DNA from: Aerococcus suis
GTDB lineage: Bacteria; Bacillota; Bacilli; Lactobacillales; Aerococcaceae
DNA: 35,476 nucleotides
Direction: 5' to 3'
Assembly (NCBI RefSeq): GCF_900176325.1
Contig: NZ_FWXK01000008.1
Span: 1,946 to 37,421 of the forward strand
Each line of letters begins with the position of its first letter. Within the stretch, counting starts at the first letter, position 1. Both the position numbers and the translations under genes were made by a program. The notes beneath the pieces are model-generated. The model did not search any database. It saw only the letters and a program-made list of their open reading frames with translations, and was not told where the DNA came from. Below, piece by piece: positions 1 to 7,825 of the stretch.

Positions 1-2
1 AA

Positions 3-182
3 CCAGGTGAAGAAACACCAGACAAACCGAGCGAAGAAGCCCCACAACGTGCACAATCAGCTCAAGCTGAAAAAGCATCTGCTCTTCCAAGTACAGGAAC
101 AGCTGTTGCAGGAGCTGTTGTCGGTGTCGCTGCCGTACTTGCCGGTGGTTTGATGAACTTTGGAAAACGTCGTAAAAAATAA
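3..182 (+). CDS. LPXTG cell-wall surface protein, C-terminal 59 residues (5' end outside window)
   Basis: The frame is open from the window edge and reads a proline-rich spacer (EETPDKPSEEAPQ), then the sortase signal ALPSTG, a hydrophobic membrane stretch of about 20 residues and a charged KRRKK tail before TAA. This is the standard sorting signal cut between T and G by sortase A, which links the protein to peptidoglycan. Everything N-terminal to the last spacer repeat lies outside the window, so the binding function cannot be told. All 182 bases are identical to the 3' end of the surface-protein pseudogene at 25955-26136, so the two genes share a recent duplication or are homogenised by gene conversion. 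A strong terminator follows at 236. Confidence 0.9.
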   Translation, partial: PGEETPDKPSEEAPQRAQSAQAEKASALPSTGTAVAGAVVGVAAVLAGGLMNFGKRRKK

Positions 183-235
183 TCTTTATCTAAAAAGATA
201 ATAGGTTGAAATCAAACGAGATACCCACTCGTTGG

Positions 236-267
236 AAGGAGCTGCTTAGTAGGCAGCTCCTTTTTTT
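236..267 (+). terminator. Rho-independent terminator of the surface-protein gene
   Basis: Stem AAGGAGCTGC (236-245) pairs with GCAGCTCCTT (253-262) around a 7-base loop and runs into seven T. The same stem arms occur at 22803-22831 and 26191-26217. Confidence 0.9.
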
Positions 268-393
268 GTGTGTATAAAATGATTAATGATGAGTTTAGAA
301 CTTATAGGTGTAAATGTTTAAGTCTTTGGATATGGAGTTGTATAATAGAGGTATAGGCAATCCTATCAACGAAAAAGGAAAGGAAGTTTTTTT

Positions 394-1635
394 ATGAGTA
401 ACGCTTTATCTCAAGATGAAAGAATTGATATTCTTTCTGATATTGTAGCGATTAAATCTGTTAATGATAATGAAATGGAAGTCGCTAACTATTTAAAAGA
501 CTTATTCGAAAAACATGGCATTGATGCTGAAATTGATGAAATTAGTGACACACGTGCCAACTTAGTTGCAACGATTGGTGAAGGAAGCCCTGTCGTTGGG
601 ATTTCTGGTCATATGGACGTTGTTTCTGAAGGGGACGTTGATGACTGGGATGAAGATCCATTCGAATTAACCGAAAAAGATGGTTATCTATACGGTCGTG
701 GAACAGCTGACATGAAAGCCGGTTTAGCTGCCTTAGCAATTGCGATGATTGAAATTAAAGAACAAGATTTATTGGAAAAAGGAACCATTAAATTCATGGC
801 AACTGCTGGTGAAGAAATCGAACAAGTGGGTTCTGCTCAATTGCGTGACCACGGTTATATGGATGATGTTGACGCCTTAATTATTGGTGAACCATCTGAA
901 ACGATGTTAGTGTATGCTCATAAAGGCTCTATGGACATCCGCGTGACATCTACCGGAGAATCTTCTCATAGTTCTATGCCATTACTTGGCCAAAATGCCA
1001 TCCAACCATTGCTTGAATTTATCCGCAATGTGGAAGCCGATTACGAAGACATTTCTAAATCAACGACTTTTGAAAAATTAGATTTCTCAAATCTTGTCAA
1101 AGTTGGTAAAAGCATGATGGCGAAAGAAGATGTCGATATTGACGATGACGACTTCGAACGCATCATCTCTGGTTTAGTCTTAAGCAATACGATTGTAGAT
1201 GGTGGTAGCCAAGTAAACTCTATCCCAGATAAAGCTGTTGCTGAATTCAATATTCGTACCGTTCCTGAATTCAATAACGATAAAGTTAAAGAATTATTTG
1301 ATAAACATATGGACGCCATTAATGAAAAAGGCGGTCATTTAGAAAAAGAAGTGTACCTTGACTTAGAATCTGTCCTAACGACTGGTGAAAATGATTTAAT
1401 GAAAGTCGGTTATGATGTCGCAACAGATATCTTTGGTGATGATATTATTGTGAGTCCAACGGTTGGGGTAACCGATGCTTCTAACTTATTATTAGATAAA
1501 GACGAAGACTTCCCATTCTTAATGCTTGGCCCTGGGGCAACACCTCACCAAGTCGATGAAAATGTTAAAAAAGACACTTACTTCAACTTTATTGATTTCT
1601 ACACTCAATTATTAACAAACTACTTAAATAAATAA
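394..1635 (+). CDS. M20 family metallopeptidase/deacylase (ArgE/DapE-like)
   Basis: A 413-residue cytoplasmic zinc hydrolase of the M20 family. Visible signatures are GHMDVV (His73, Asp75 as first metal ligand and catalytic Asp), YGRGTADMKAG with the bridging Asp106, the general-base pair Glu140-Glu141 in ATAGEEIEQ, and IIGEP with Glu166. The middle section (HKGSMDIRV and SSHSSMP) is the dimerisation lid. Members act on N-acyl amino acids or dipeptides; in Lactobacillales the close relatives are named succinyl-diaminopimelate desuccinylase or ArgE/DapE deacylase, but substrate cannot be read from sequence. Start is fixed by GGAAAGGAAG upstream of ATG. A TATAAT at 341-346 is the likely -10. 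It is single-gene, closed by a bidirectional terminator. Confidence 0.9.
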   Translation: MSNALSQDERIDILSDIVAIKSVNDNEMEVANYLKDLFEKHGIDAEIDEISDTRANLVATIGEGSPVVGISGHMDVVSEGDVDDWDEDPFELTEKDGYLYGRGTADMKAGLAALAIAMIEIKEQDLLEKGTIKFMATAGEEIEQVGSAQLRDHGYMDDVDALIIGEPSETMLVYAHKGSMDIRVTSTGESSHSSMPLLGQNAIQPLLEFIRNVEADYEDISKSTTFEKLDFSNLVKVGKSMMAKEDVDIDDDDFERIISGLVLSNTIVDGGSQVNSIPDKAVAEFNIRTVPEFNNDKVKELFDKHMDAINEKGGHLEKEVYLDLESVLTTGENDLMKVGYDVATDIFGDDIIVSPTVGVTDASNLLLDKDEDFPFLMLGPGATPHQVDENVKKDTYFNFIDFYTQLLTNYLNK

Positions 1636-1648
1636 TGTAGACAATATA

Positions 1649-1685
1649 AAAAGCAGGTCGCCCGTGTGAGGTGACCTGCTTTTTT
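1649..1685. terminator. Bidirectional terminator between converging genes
   Basis: AAAAGCAGGTC (1649-1659) pairs with GACCTGCTTTT (1673-1683), with T or A runs on both sides, so it can serve the M20 gene on + and the YjiH gene on -. Confidence 0.88.
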
Positions 1686-1690
1686 GTTAT

Positions 1691-2989
1691 CTATAGGAAG
1701 AGTAAGTAAACGATTGGTGTTGCTAGTAATAAGGATAGAGCAACCCGTTCGAACCAAATGATTAAGTAGTCGGTGAATTTCAATGGAATGTCTGTAGACA
1801 TCATACATGGAATAGATGCTGAGAAGAAGAGAATTTCTGAAATACAGACAATCGCAATGACATATTGAACAGCGGGTGCGGCATCAACGACTAATAACGA
1901 CGGTAGGAACATTTCGGCAATACTTAATGAAGCAGCTTTGGCAGCTAACATCGGTTCTGGTAAACGGAGTAGCCACGTAATCGGATAGAAAATATAACCT
2001 AAAATATCGAAAAATGGGGTATAATTCGCCACAATTAAAGCAATGACCCCGATAGACATTAACGATGGCGCAATTTTCAATGACGTCATAATCCCATCGC
2101 GCAAGTTAGGAATGATATTTTGAATCAGGCTAGGCGCTTGGTCAGAAATTTCCATGGCTTCTTTCCATGCATTTTTTAGACGATCCCCTTTGACATCTTG
2201 TTCGACTACACCTGGTTTCCCTTCGAAGTATTCTTCGGTAAATTTATTTAATGGATAGAGACGAATCGTGAGAATCGTTACTACGAAGGTTACAAATACG
2301 GTTGTCATGAAATATAAAATCCATTGATCCATTAACCCAGCTGTCTGAGCGACAATAACCATAAAGGATGCTGAAACGGTGGAGAATCCTGTCGCAATAA
2401 TGGCGGATTCTTTGGCGGTATAACGTCCTTCACGATACATCCGGTTGGTTAAGATTAAGGCGACAGAATAAGACCCAATAAATGAGGTGACTGCGTCGAC
2501 TGCGGAACGACCTGGGGTTTTAAAGACTGGCACCATCACGGGGCGCATAAGAACACCGATAAATTCCATTAATCCATAACTTACAATAAACGCTAAGAAT
2601 AAGGTTCCCACTGGAATAATGGTAGTAACGGGAACTACGATTTTTTGGAAAATAAACGGGATCATATCATCCGCTAATAACGCGCTGGGACCGATTTGGA
2701 ATAAGTAAAAGGCAAGAAATGGTAAGGCCAGAATTTGGATAATGGATAAAATCATCGTGACTTTATCTTGTTTCCAAGTGTTGCGAATAAATGGTAGGAC
2801 AGTCCCGACAATAATTACGAATGACCCAAAAACAACTTCAAAATAAGGAATCTGTCGAATAAGGGTAACGACATGATCGAGGGGAATTGAACTCGTCCCG
2901 TTCATTTCTACCGGAATAAAAAACATAAAAATACCAATAAACGAGTAGAAAACGAAACGGAAAGTGTTCATCGTATGGCTCTTCTTCAT
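1691..2989 (-). CDS. YjiH family membrane protein with nucleoside-recognition (Gate) domain
   Basis: A 432-residue polytopic membrane protein with about ten hydrophobic segments. The N-terminus (KKSHTMNTFRFVFYSFIGI) and length match the YjiH family, which carries the Gate domain also found in nucleoside transporters and spore maturation proteins. The stretch FKTPGRSAVDAVTSFIGSYS near the middle is typical of that domain. The transported substrate is not established for the family, so the role in solute transport is inference. GGGAGG lies seven bases before ATG. It is transcribed alone, divergently from the capA-like gene across a 177-bp gap that must hold both promoters. Confidence 0.85.
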   Translation of the reverse strand: MKKSHTMNTFRFVFYSFIGIFMFFIPVEMNGTSSIPLDHVVTLIRQIPYFEVVFGSFVIIVGTVLPFIRNTWKQDKVTMILSIIQILALPFLAFYLFQIGPSALLADDMIPFIFQKIVVPVTTIIPVGTLFLAFIVSYGLMEFIGVLMRPVMVPVFKTPGRSAVDAVTSFIGSYSVALILTNRMYREGRYTAKESAIIATGFSTVSASFMVIVAQTAGLMDQWILYFMTTVFVTFVVTILTIRLYPLNKFTEEYFEGKPGVVEQDVKGDRLKNAWKEAMEISDQAPSLIQNIIPNLRDGIMTSLKIAPSLMSIGVIALIVANYTPFFDILGYIFYPITWLLRLPEPMLAAKAASLSIAEMFLPSLLVVDAAPAVQYVIAIVCISEILFFSASIPCMMSTDIPLKFTDYLIIWFERVALSLLLATPIVYLLFL

Positions 2990-3166
2990 AATAAACCTCC
3001 CTAAGATTTGGATTAAAAAATACTAAATTTGTATGCGGTTTCAATAATAGTTTATCATAGTTTTCACTATTTTATATGATTTAGTAGTCAAAAGAAAATG
3101 ATAAATTGCAATTTTTGAAAAATCGTGTACCTTTAAGAGAGAAATAAAAACAAAAGGAGTTTATGT

Positions 3167-4318
3167 ATGAAGAAATATTGGGGAATCGGAATGTTATTTG
3201 GTCTGTTGATGTTATTAGTGGGATGTGGTCAACAGGAACAAGAAACGCCATCAACAGAAAAGTCAGAGGAAACGACGAAAATATCTATTATGGCGAGTGG
3301 CGATATGCTATTTCATGACGGGTTGATTCAAAGTGTGCGAACAGCAGATGGGTATGATTTTAATCCATCATTTGCTGAGGTCACTCCGCTGATTCAATCG
3401 GCTGATTTAGCAATTGGAGATTTTGAAGGGGCGATTAATCCTCAGGCTGCACCTATCGGCTATCCGCAGTTTAATACGCCATCAGCAGTCGTTCCAGAGA
3501 TTTCAGCGGCGGGTTATGATGTGATCACCTTAGCGCAAAATCATATTCTGGACCAAGGATTGGACAATGCGTTGTTAACGAAGCAATTATTTGAAGAGGA
3601 AGGGTTAACGACGATTGGATTAAAATCTGCAAAAGACGATCCTATAGTGATTAAGGATGTTAACGGAATTAAAGTGGCCTTACTAGCTTATACGTATGGG
3701 TTTAATGATTATGATCAAGAATTAACGGCAGATGAATATGAGACCCATTTATTGGATTTAAATCGAGAACAAATCTTTGCGGATTTAGCGACTGCAGAAG
3801 AGGAAGCCGATGTGACCGTTGTCTTGCCACATATGGGAACAGAGTATCAAACAACGCCAAATGAAGAGCAGGAAGCATTATTTCATGAGATGATTGATCA
3901 CGGGGCGGATATTATCTTCGGCGGTCATCCTCATGTGCCTCAGCCAACTGAGGTCGTTGAACATGATGGTGAGCAGAAATTTATTCTTTATTCAATGGGG
4001 AATTTACTATCGAATATGACCTTGGAAAGTATGGGCGATATTTGGACGGAACGTGGGGTCGTGATGGAAGTGAACGTCGAAAAAACTGGGGACAATCCCG
4101 CTAAAATTGCGAGCATTCAACCCCATCCAACTTGGGTATACCGTGATACGCAAGCTGATGGTAGTGATATCGTTAAAACAGCTGTTGCTGAGGAATATTT
4201 ACCTGGTGGCAAACGGGAGAATACCTTATCACCAGCGTTAGAGCAACGCGCTCAGACAGCTTATCATGAGGTGATGGAATTATTAGCCGTTGATAAAAAT
4301 ATTATGAAGGAGAAGTGA
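3167..4318 (+). CDS. CapA family lipoprotein (PGA_cap metallophosphatase fold)
   Basis: A 383-residue exported lipoprotein. Residues 1-20 are a signal peptide with the lipobox LVGC (Cys20), followed by a polar linker. From residue 45 on it shows the CapA/PgsA fold: the ASGDMLFHDG metal site, IGDFEGAINP, the LAQNHILDQG box, the LPHMGTEY motif and IIFGGHPHVPQ with paired His. This calcineurin-like fold is found in poly-gamma-glutamate capsule synthesis proteins, but no capB/capC genes are near, so a capsule role should not be assumed; many Lactobacillales carry such a stand-alone copy. AAAAGGAG precedes ATG. The next gene begins four bases after the stop, so the two are probably co-translated. 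Confidence 0.9.
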   Translation: MKKYWGIGMLFGLLMLLVGCGQQEQETPSTEKSEETTKISIMASGDMLFHDGLIQSVRTADGYDFNPSFAEVTPLIQSADLAIGDFEGAINPQAAPIGYPQFNTPSAVVPEISAAGYDVITLAQNHILDQGLDNALLTKQLFEEEGLTTIGLKSAKDDPIVIKDVNGIKVALLAYTYGFNDYDQELTADEYETHLLDLNREQIFADLATAEEEADVTVVLPHMGTEYQTTPNEEQEALFHEMIDHGADIIFGGHPHVPQPTEVVEHDGEQKFILYSMGNLLSNMTLESMGDIWTERGVVMEVNVEKTGDNPAKIASIQPHPTWVYRDTQADGSDIVKTAVAEEYLPGGKRENTLSPALEQRAQTAYHEVMELLAVDKNIMKEK

Positions 4319-4322
4319 TGGT

Positions 4323-4628
4323 ATGACGAGAGATGAACGAATCCAGGCGATGAATACCTTACTGAACCAACAACGAGAGGTATTAAAGACTCTTAACGAC
4401 GCGTTAGATGCATTAGAAGCTCATCGTGATGATTATGCGACGTTAATCGACTATTATTATAGCGATGACTATTTTGTGGATTTAGAAGCCGCTGATAATG
4501 GGGAGATTAGTGAGGATATTTCGCAAGAAGTGGTATCAGAAGATGCGATTTATAATGTCATGGTTCAACAACAAGAAACATCATTACGCCTATTAGAGCA
4601 AGCATTAGCAAATCTGAAACAACCATAA
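4323..4628 (+). CDS. DUF4298 domain protein
   Basis: A 101-residue acidic protein with no signal or membrane segment. The helical N-terminal half (AMNTLLNQQREVLKTLNDAL), the central YYYSDDYFVDLEAADNGEI and the VVSEDAIYNVM segment match the DUF4298 pattern. Function is not known. It starts four bases after the capA-like stop codon and uses AAGGAGAAG inside that gene's 3' end, so the pair forms a bicistronic unit. A shared strong terminator follows at once. Confidence 0.85.
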   Translation: MTRDERIQAMNTLLNQQREVLKTLNDALDALEAHRDDYATLIDYYYSDDYFVDLEAADNGEISEDISQEVVSEDAIYNVMVQQQETSLRLLEQALANLKQP

Positions 4629-4657
4629 AAGAGGAAGAGCTTAAGCTCTTCCTCTTA
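4628..4657. terminator. Bidirectional terminator
   Basis: A 12-bp perfect stem AAGAGGAAGAGC (4628-4639) with GCTCTTCCTCTT (4644-4655) and a TTAA loop. It closes the capA-like operon on + and its left arm also abuts the end of brnQ on -. Confidence 0.85.
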
Positions 4658-5980
4658 TTTAGTCGTTGTGATTGGTGAGTGATGATCGTGTTTATAGTAA
4701 CTAACCCCACCGAAGATAGCGGCCAGTAGGATAGATGGGACAATCCATTCTAAACCTAATGAGGCAAAAGGTAAGTGTAATGTGATTTCACCAAAATGTT
4801 GGATGCTTGGGACAGCAATCATTGCGCCGAAACTCGCAAGTGCTTGTAAGAAACCAATACTTCCGGCACCAATGACAGCACCTGTATATGTGGCGTCGTA
4901 AGTGATTTTTTTATCAAAAATTGAGAATAATATTAGCGTCATCGTAATTGGATAAATAGCGGATAAGATAGGAACAGCTAAGGTGATAATTTGGTTAACC
5001 CCTACTAAGGAAATAATAAATTCCACCAATACTGCCAATAACACTAAGTTCCGATAAGAAATACGTTTGTTTAATAATCCATAGAAGTAACTAGCAAAAA
5101 TAGACGTTAATCCAACGGCCGTCGTCAAGCAGGCAAGTGCCACACAGACACCAATCGCTAAACGACCAGCTGGGCCTAATAAGGCATCAATCATTTCAAT
5201 AATAATAACTGTTCTATCATCGCCAGGCCCAAAGTAAGTTGACATCCGTGCCCCAGCGTACGTTAATGTTCCGTAAATCAAAGCAAGTAAGACGAAGGCT
5301 AATAATCCAACCCAAAGACCGGCTTTTTGCTGTGTTTTTTTGTCGGTATATCCACGACGGGCGAGGTCGGTAATGACAATCCCAGCCATCAATGGTGCGC
5401 CTAAAGCATCCATCGTTTGATAGCCTTCTTTAAAACCAACTGCGAACACGTGGTCAATTTGACTAGGAACTAGAGGTCCAGGGGGATTAATGATAGCAGT
5501 GATACTAACGACAGCTAAAATCAGTAATAAAATCGGTGTTAAGTACTTCCCAATCGCATCCATTACTGTACTAGGATTAATCGCGATATATGCCGTAATT
5601 CCGAAGAAAACGAGTGACGTGATCCATTGTGGACTACCTGGGAAGAACGATTGAATAAATATTTCATGAGTCGTCGCTCCTGTTCTAGGAACAGAGAATA
5701 ATGGCCCGATTAATAAAATTGCAATCGCTGATAAGCCTTTCGCAAAATTCGGATGCACGCGTTGACCTAAATCGTCCGCACGGCCACCTAATGCCATAGT
5801 GACCAACACCCCTAAAATAGGGAAAAATGGATCAGATAAAATAAAGGCTGTTGCGGCTTGTAGCCAATTATCTCCGCTAACCACGCCTAAATAAGGAGGA
5901 AAAATTAAATTTCCTGCACCGAAAAAGATGGCAAATAGGGCGAACCCACAGATGATAATATCAGATGTTTTAACTTTCAT
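4655..5980 (-). CDS. brnQ: Branched-chain amino acid transporter BrnQ (LIVCS family)
   Basis: A 441-residue membrane protein with about twelve hydrophobic helices. The N-terminus, with CGFALFAIFFGAGNLIFPP, is the family hallmark: sodium- or proton-coupled uptake of leucine, isoleucine and valine. A longer open frame reaches 6070, but I chose ATG at 5980 because the homologous MKVKTSDII begins there and AGTAGG sits six bases upstream; the upstream extension is basic and unlike the family. It lies downstream of bioY in the same direction with a 129-bp gap that contains its own promoter-like sequence, so it is probably independently transcribed. Confidence 0.92.
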   Translation of the reverse strand: MKVKTSDIIICGFALFAIFFGAGNLIFPPYLGVVSGDNWLQAATAFILSDPFFPILGVLVTMALGGRADDLGQRVHPNFAKGLSAIAILLIGPLFSVPRTGATTHEIFIQSFFPGSPQWITSLVFFGITAYIAINPSTVMDAIGKYLTPILLLILAVVSITAIINPPGPLVPSQIDHVFAVGFKEGYQTMDALGAPLMAGIVITDLARRGYTDKKTQQKAGLWVGLLAFVLLALIYGTLTYAGARMSTYFGPGDDRTVIIIEMIDALLGPAGRLAIGVCVALACLTTAVGLTSIFASYFYGLLNKRISYRNLVLLAVLVEFIISLVGVNQIITLAVPILSAIYPITMTLILFSIFDKKITYDATYTGAVIGAGSIGFLQALASFGAMIAVPSIQHFGEITLHLPFASLGLEWIVPSILLAAIFGGVSYYKHDHHSPITTTK

Positions 5981-6020
5981 AAGCATCCTACTTTCTTTGC
6001 TTTGTAAAAATATGGAACTT

Positions 6021-6029
6021 ATCATAGCA
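6021..6029 (-). promoter_or_regulatory. Extended -10 promoter element for brnQ
   Basis: On the minus strand the bases read TGCTATGAT, an extended -10 (TGn plus TATGAT), 41 bases before the chosen ATG. No convincing -35 is seen, as is usual for extended -10 promoters. Confidence 0.5.
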
Positions 6030-6109
6030 CAATTTTTCGCAGAAAAACAGAAAATTTTCAAAATTGTCACACTATTTTCAATTATGATATATTTTAAGTT
6101 TTTAATCCT

Positions 6110-6649
6110 TTAAAAATCATGGAATGTTCTGACGGAATGGAGCAATCGCTGATAGACAAAATGCGCTAGCCACAGTTTGAGACCTTCACCAGGAAGAAAG
6201 GGCAGGACGGTGACTTGAAAGGCTGTCAAGAACGTTACGGGATGGCCTGTTTGCCACCAAGTGTATCCCATAAAATAAAGCCAACCAATCGTTAAATTAA
6301 TAGCGACACCACAAAGTAAGGATAGCCATAATTGATGGGGTCGTTGGTGGTGACAGCTACTGATTGCGACACTCATGAGAGGGAAACTCATGAGAAAGCC
6401 AAAAGATGGCGATAATAGAATTTGAAATCCGCCACTTCCTCCCGCAAAGACAGGAAAGCCAAGTAACCCGATGAAGACATAGGTGATGGTCACAATAAGC
6501 GCTTCAGTCGGACGTGTGACTAGCCCAATCATCATAATCGCGAAACTTTGTAAGGTGATAGGAATCGTCAAAATTGGAATTGTTAATTGTGCGCAAATAA
6601 TCAGTAACGCTAATAAAAAAGCTAACAAAACGAATCGTTTAGTTGTCAT
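6110..6649 (-). CDS. bioY: Biotin transporter BioY (ECF S component)
   Basis: A 179-residue six-helix membrane protein that binds biotin and works with the shared ECF energising module (not in this window). The segment QLTIPILTIPITLQSFAIM and the later GGSGGFQILLSPSFGFL and LPFLPGEGLKLWLA are BioY signatures. Start is ambiguous: GTG at 6658, ATG at 6655 and ATG at 6649 are in frame. I chose 6649 because AGGTGA then has a workable spacing. It directly follows birA, whose stop is ten bases upstream, so repressor/ligase and transporter form a two-gene biotin salvage operon. Confidence 0.92.
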   Translation of the reverse strand: MTTKRFVLLAFLLALLIICAQLTIPILTIPITLQSFAIMMIGLVTRPTEALIVTITYVFIGLLGFPVFAGGSGGFQILLSPSFGFLMSFPLMSVAISSCHHQRPHQLWLSLLCGVAINLTIGWLYFMGYTWWQTGHPVTFLTAFQVTVLPFLPGEGLKLWLAHFVYQRLLHSVRTFHDF

Positions 6650-6658
6650 CCTCATCAC

Positions 6659-7636
6659 CTACTTCGCAAACTGCTCACTTCCAAAGTGAATCCGTTCATT
6701 AAAAATTTTTTCAATCGTGCCATTGCGTTTTTCAATCAGCAATTCACCATCATTTGAAATGCCACGAATGGTTCCTTGATCTTGATGTTGATTAATTTGA
6801 TAGTGAACAGTTTGGTTGAGGCCTAATAAATGGTGGCGATAAGTTTCCAAATATCCTTTGTCTAACAAATGGTGATGATAGTCATAAATTTTATGGATAA
6901 TTTGTGCGAGCAGTTGGTTCTGATTGAGGGAGTCTGGTAATGTCTCACCGAATAATGTGCCAGCAACCTCTTGGTGAGTAGAGTGAGAGAAATCCCCTGC
7001 TAAATTCAAACCACAGCCTAAAACCACCGCGTCTGCCGTTTGCGCTTCCATATTGACGATCGATTCACAGAGAATTCCAGCGACTTTGCGTTGATGGTAG
7101 AAGAGGTCATTAATCCATTTAATCGATAATTTATCCTCTAAATAGGGTTGTAGCGTTTCCGTCACTGCAGCTGCCGTTAACAGTGTATAAAAAGGCAATT
7201 GTGTCATATCGGAAATATTAGGCGTTAGTTTCAAAGACACATATAGTCCGTGAGTTAAATCAGATTGAAAATCACGTCCCAAACGACCTCGTCCCGCCGT
7301 TTGTTGGCTGGCTATTAGCAGTAAATCATGCGTTTGATCCGTAGCTAATCGTTTGGCTTCATTATTGGTGGAATCAATAGAGGGATACGTGTGAACCGTT
7401 AAGGGAAGATCATTTAAGAGATATTTTAAGTAGTGTGCTTCAATTTGCGTCGGTAATTGTGTCAGACGATAACCGGATTGCGGAGAAGAGTCAATCGTGT
7501 AGCCTTTTTGGCGGAGATTTTCGATAGCTTTCCAAATCGCATTTCGTGACACACCAGCTAATGCGGCTAACTTCGGTCCTGTCCATTTTTGTTCGGGTGT
7601 TTGTAATAATTGCGTGATAATCACATCTTCTAACAT
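6659..7636 (-). CDS. birA: BirA: biotin-[acetyl-CoA-carboxylase] ligase and biotin repressor
   Basis: A 325-residue bifunctional protein. Residues 1-60 form a winged helix-turn-helix (KLAALAGVSRNAIWKAIENL), so it is the repressor type of BirA and not a ligase-only one. The catalytic domain shows the biotinyl-AMP loop GRGRLGRDF (115-123) and KWIND (173-177) with VAGILCE after it. The C-terminal SH3-like domain ends with GELLIEKRNGTIEKIF. It activates biotin and attaches it to the carrier protein of carboxylases; as biotinyl-AMP complex it represses biotin genes. AAAGGAGG precedes ATG. Promoter and a likely auto-regulatory operator lie at 7661-7712. Confidence 0.95.
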   Translation of the reverse strand: MLEDVIITQLLQTPEQKWTGPKLAALAGVSRNAIWKAIENLRQKGYTIDSSPQSGYRLTQLPTQIEAHYLKYLLNDLPLTVHTYPSIDSTNNEAKRLATDQTHDLLLIASQQTAGRGRLGRDFQSDLTHGLYVSLKLTPNISDMTQLPFYTLLTAAAVTETLQPYLEDKLSIKWINDLFYHQRKVAGILCESIVNMEAQTADAVVLGCGLNLAGDFSHSTHQEVAGTLFGETLPDSLNQNQLLAQIIHKIYDYHHHLLDKGYLETYRHHLLGLNQTVHYQINQHQDQGTIRGISNDGELLIEKRNGTIEKIFNERIHFGSEQFAK

Positions 7637-7660
7637 AAAAAGGCCTCCTTTGTTTTATTC

Positions 7661-7712
7661 AAAATAGCAAGTAAATAATGTTCTGTCAACTAAAAAATAA
7701 TAGTTGGTTGAC
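7661..7712 (-). promoter_or_regulatory. birA-bioY promoter overlapped by probable BirA operator
   Basis: On the minus strand, TTGACA (7689-7684) and TATTTT (7666-7661) are separated by exactly 17 bases. An inverted repeat GTCAAC (7685-7690), 16-base gap, GTTGAC (7707-7712) covers the -35. BirA operators are known as paired half-sites of the GTTAAC type 14-16 bases apart, so layout and spacing fit; the half-sites deviate by one base each. Binding is inferred. Confidence 0.6.
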
Positions 7713-7825
7713 GATATAATTTGAAAACTGGATATTGCCGTTAAATTCGGAATTTGCTAAACTAATTAAGTTATTATATAGCCGACTTATATAATAGGTA
7801 GAAAAAGATTGGAAATGAAGAAACA

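Larger units (their letters stand above)
1..267 (+). repeat. Long direct repeat, copy 1 (surface-protein 3' end plus terminator)
   Basis: Bases 1-182 match 25955-26136 with no difference. The similarity continues through the 3' untranslated region to the terminator with one A-run indel, one C/T change and a different hairpin loop. The true left end lies outside the window. Confidence 0.92.

Noticed and set aside
3167-4628. Poly-gamma-glutamate capsule locus
   Set aside because: Only the CapA-like lipoprotein is present; CapB and CapC are missing, and the neighbour is a DUF4298 gene.
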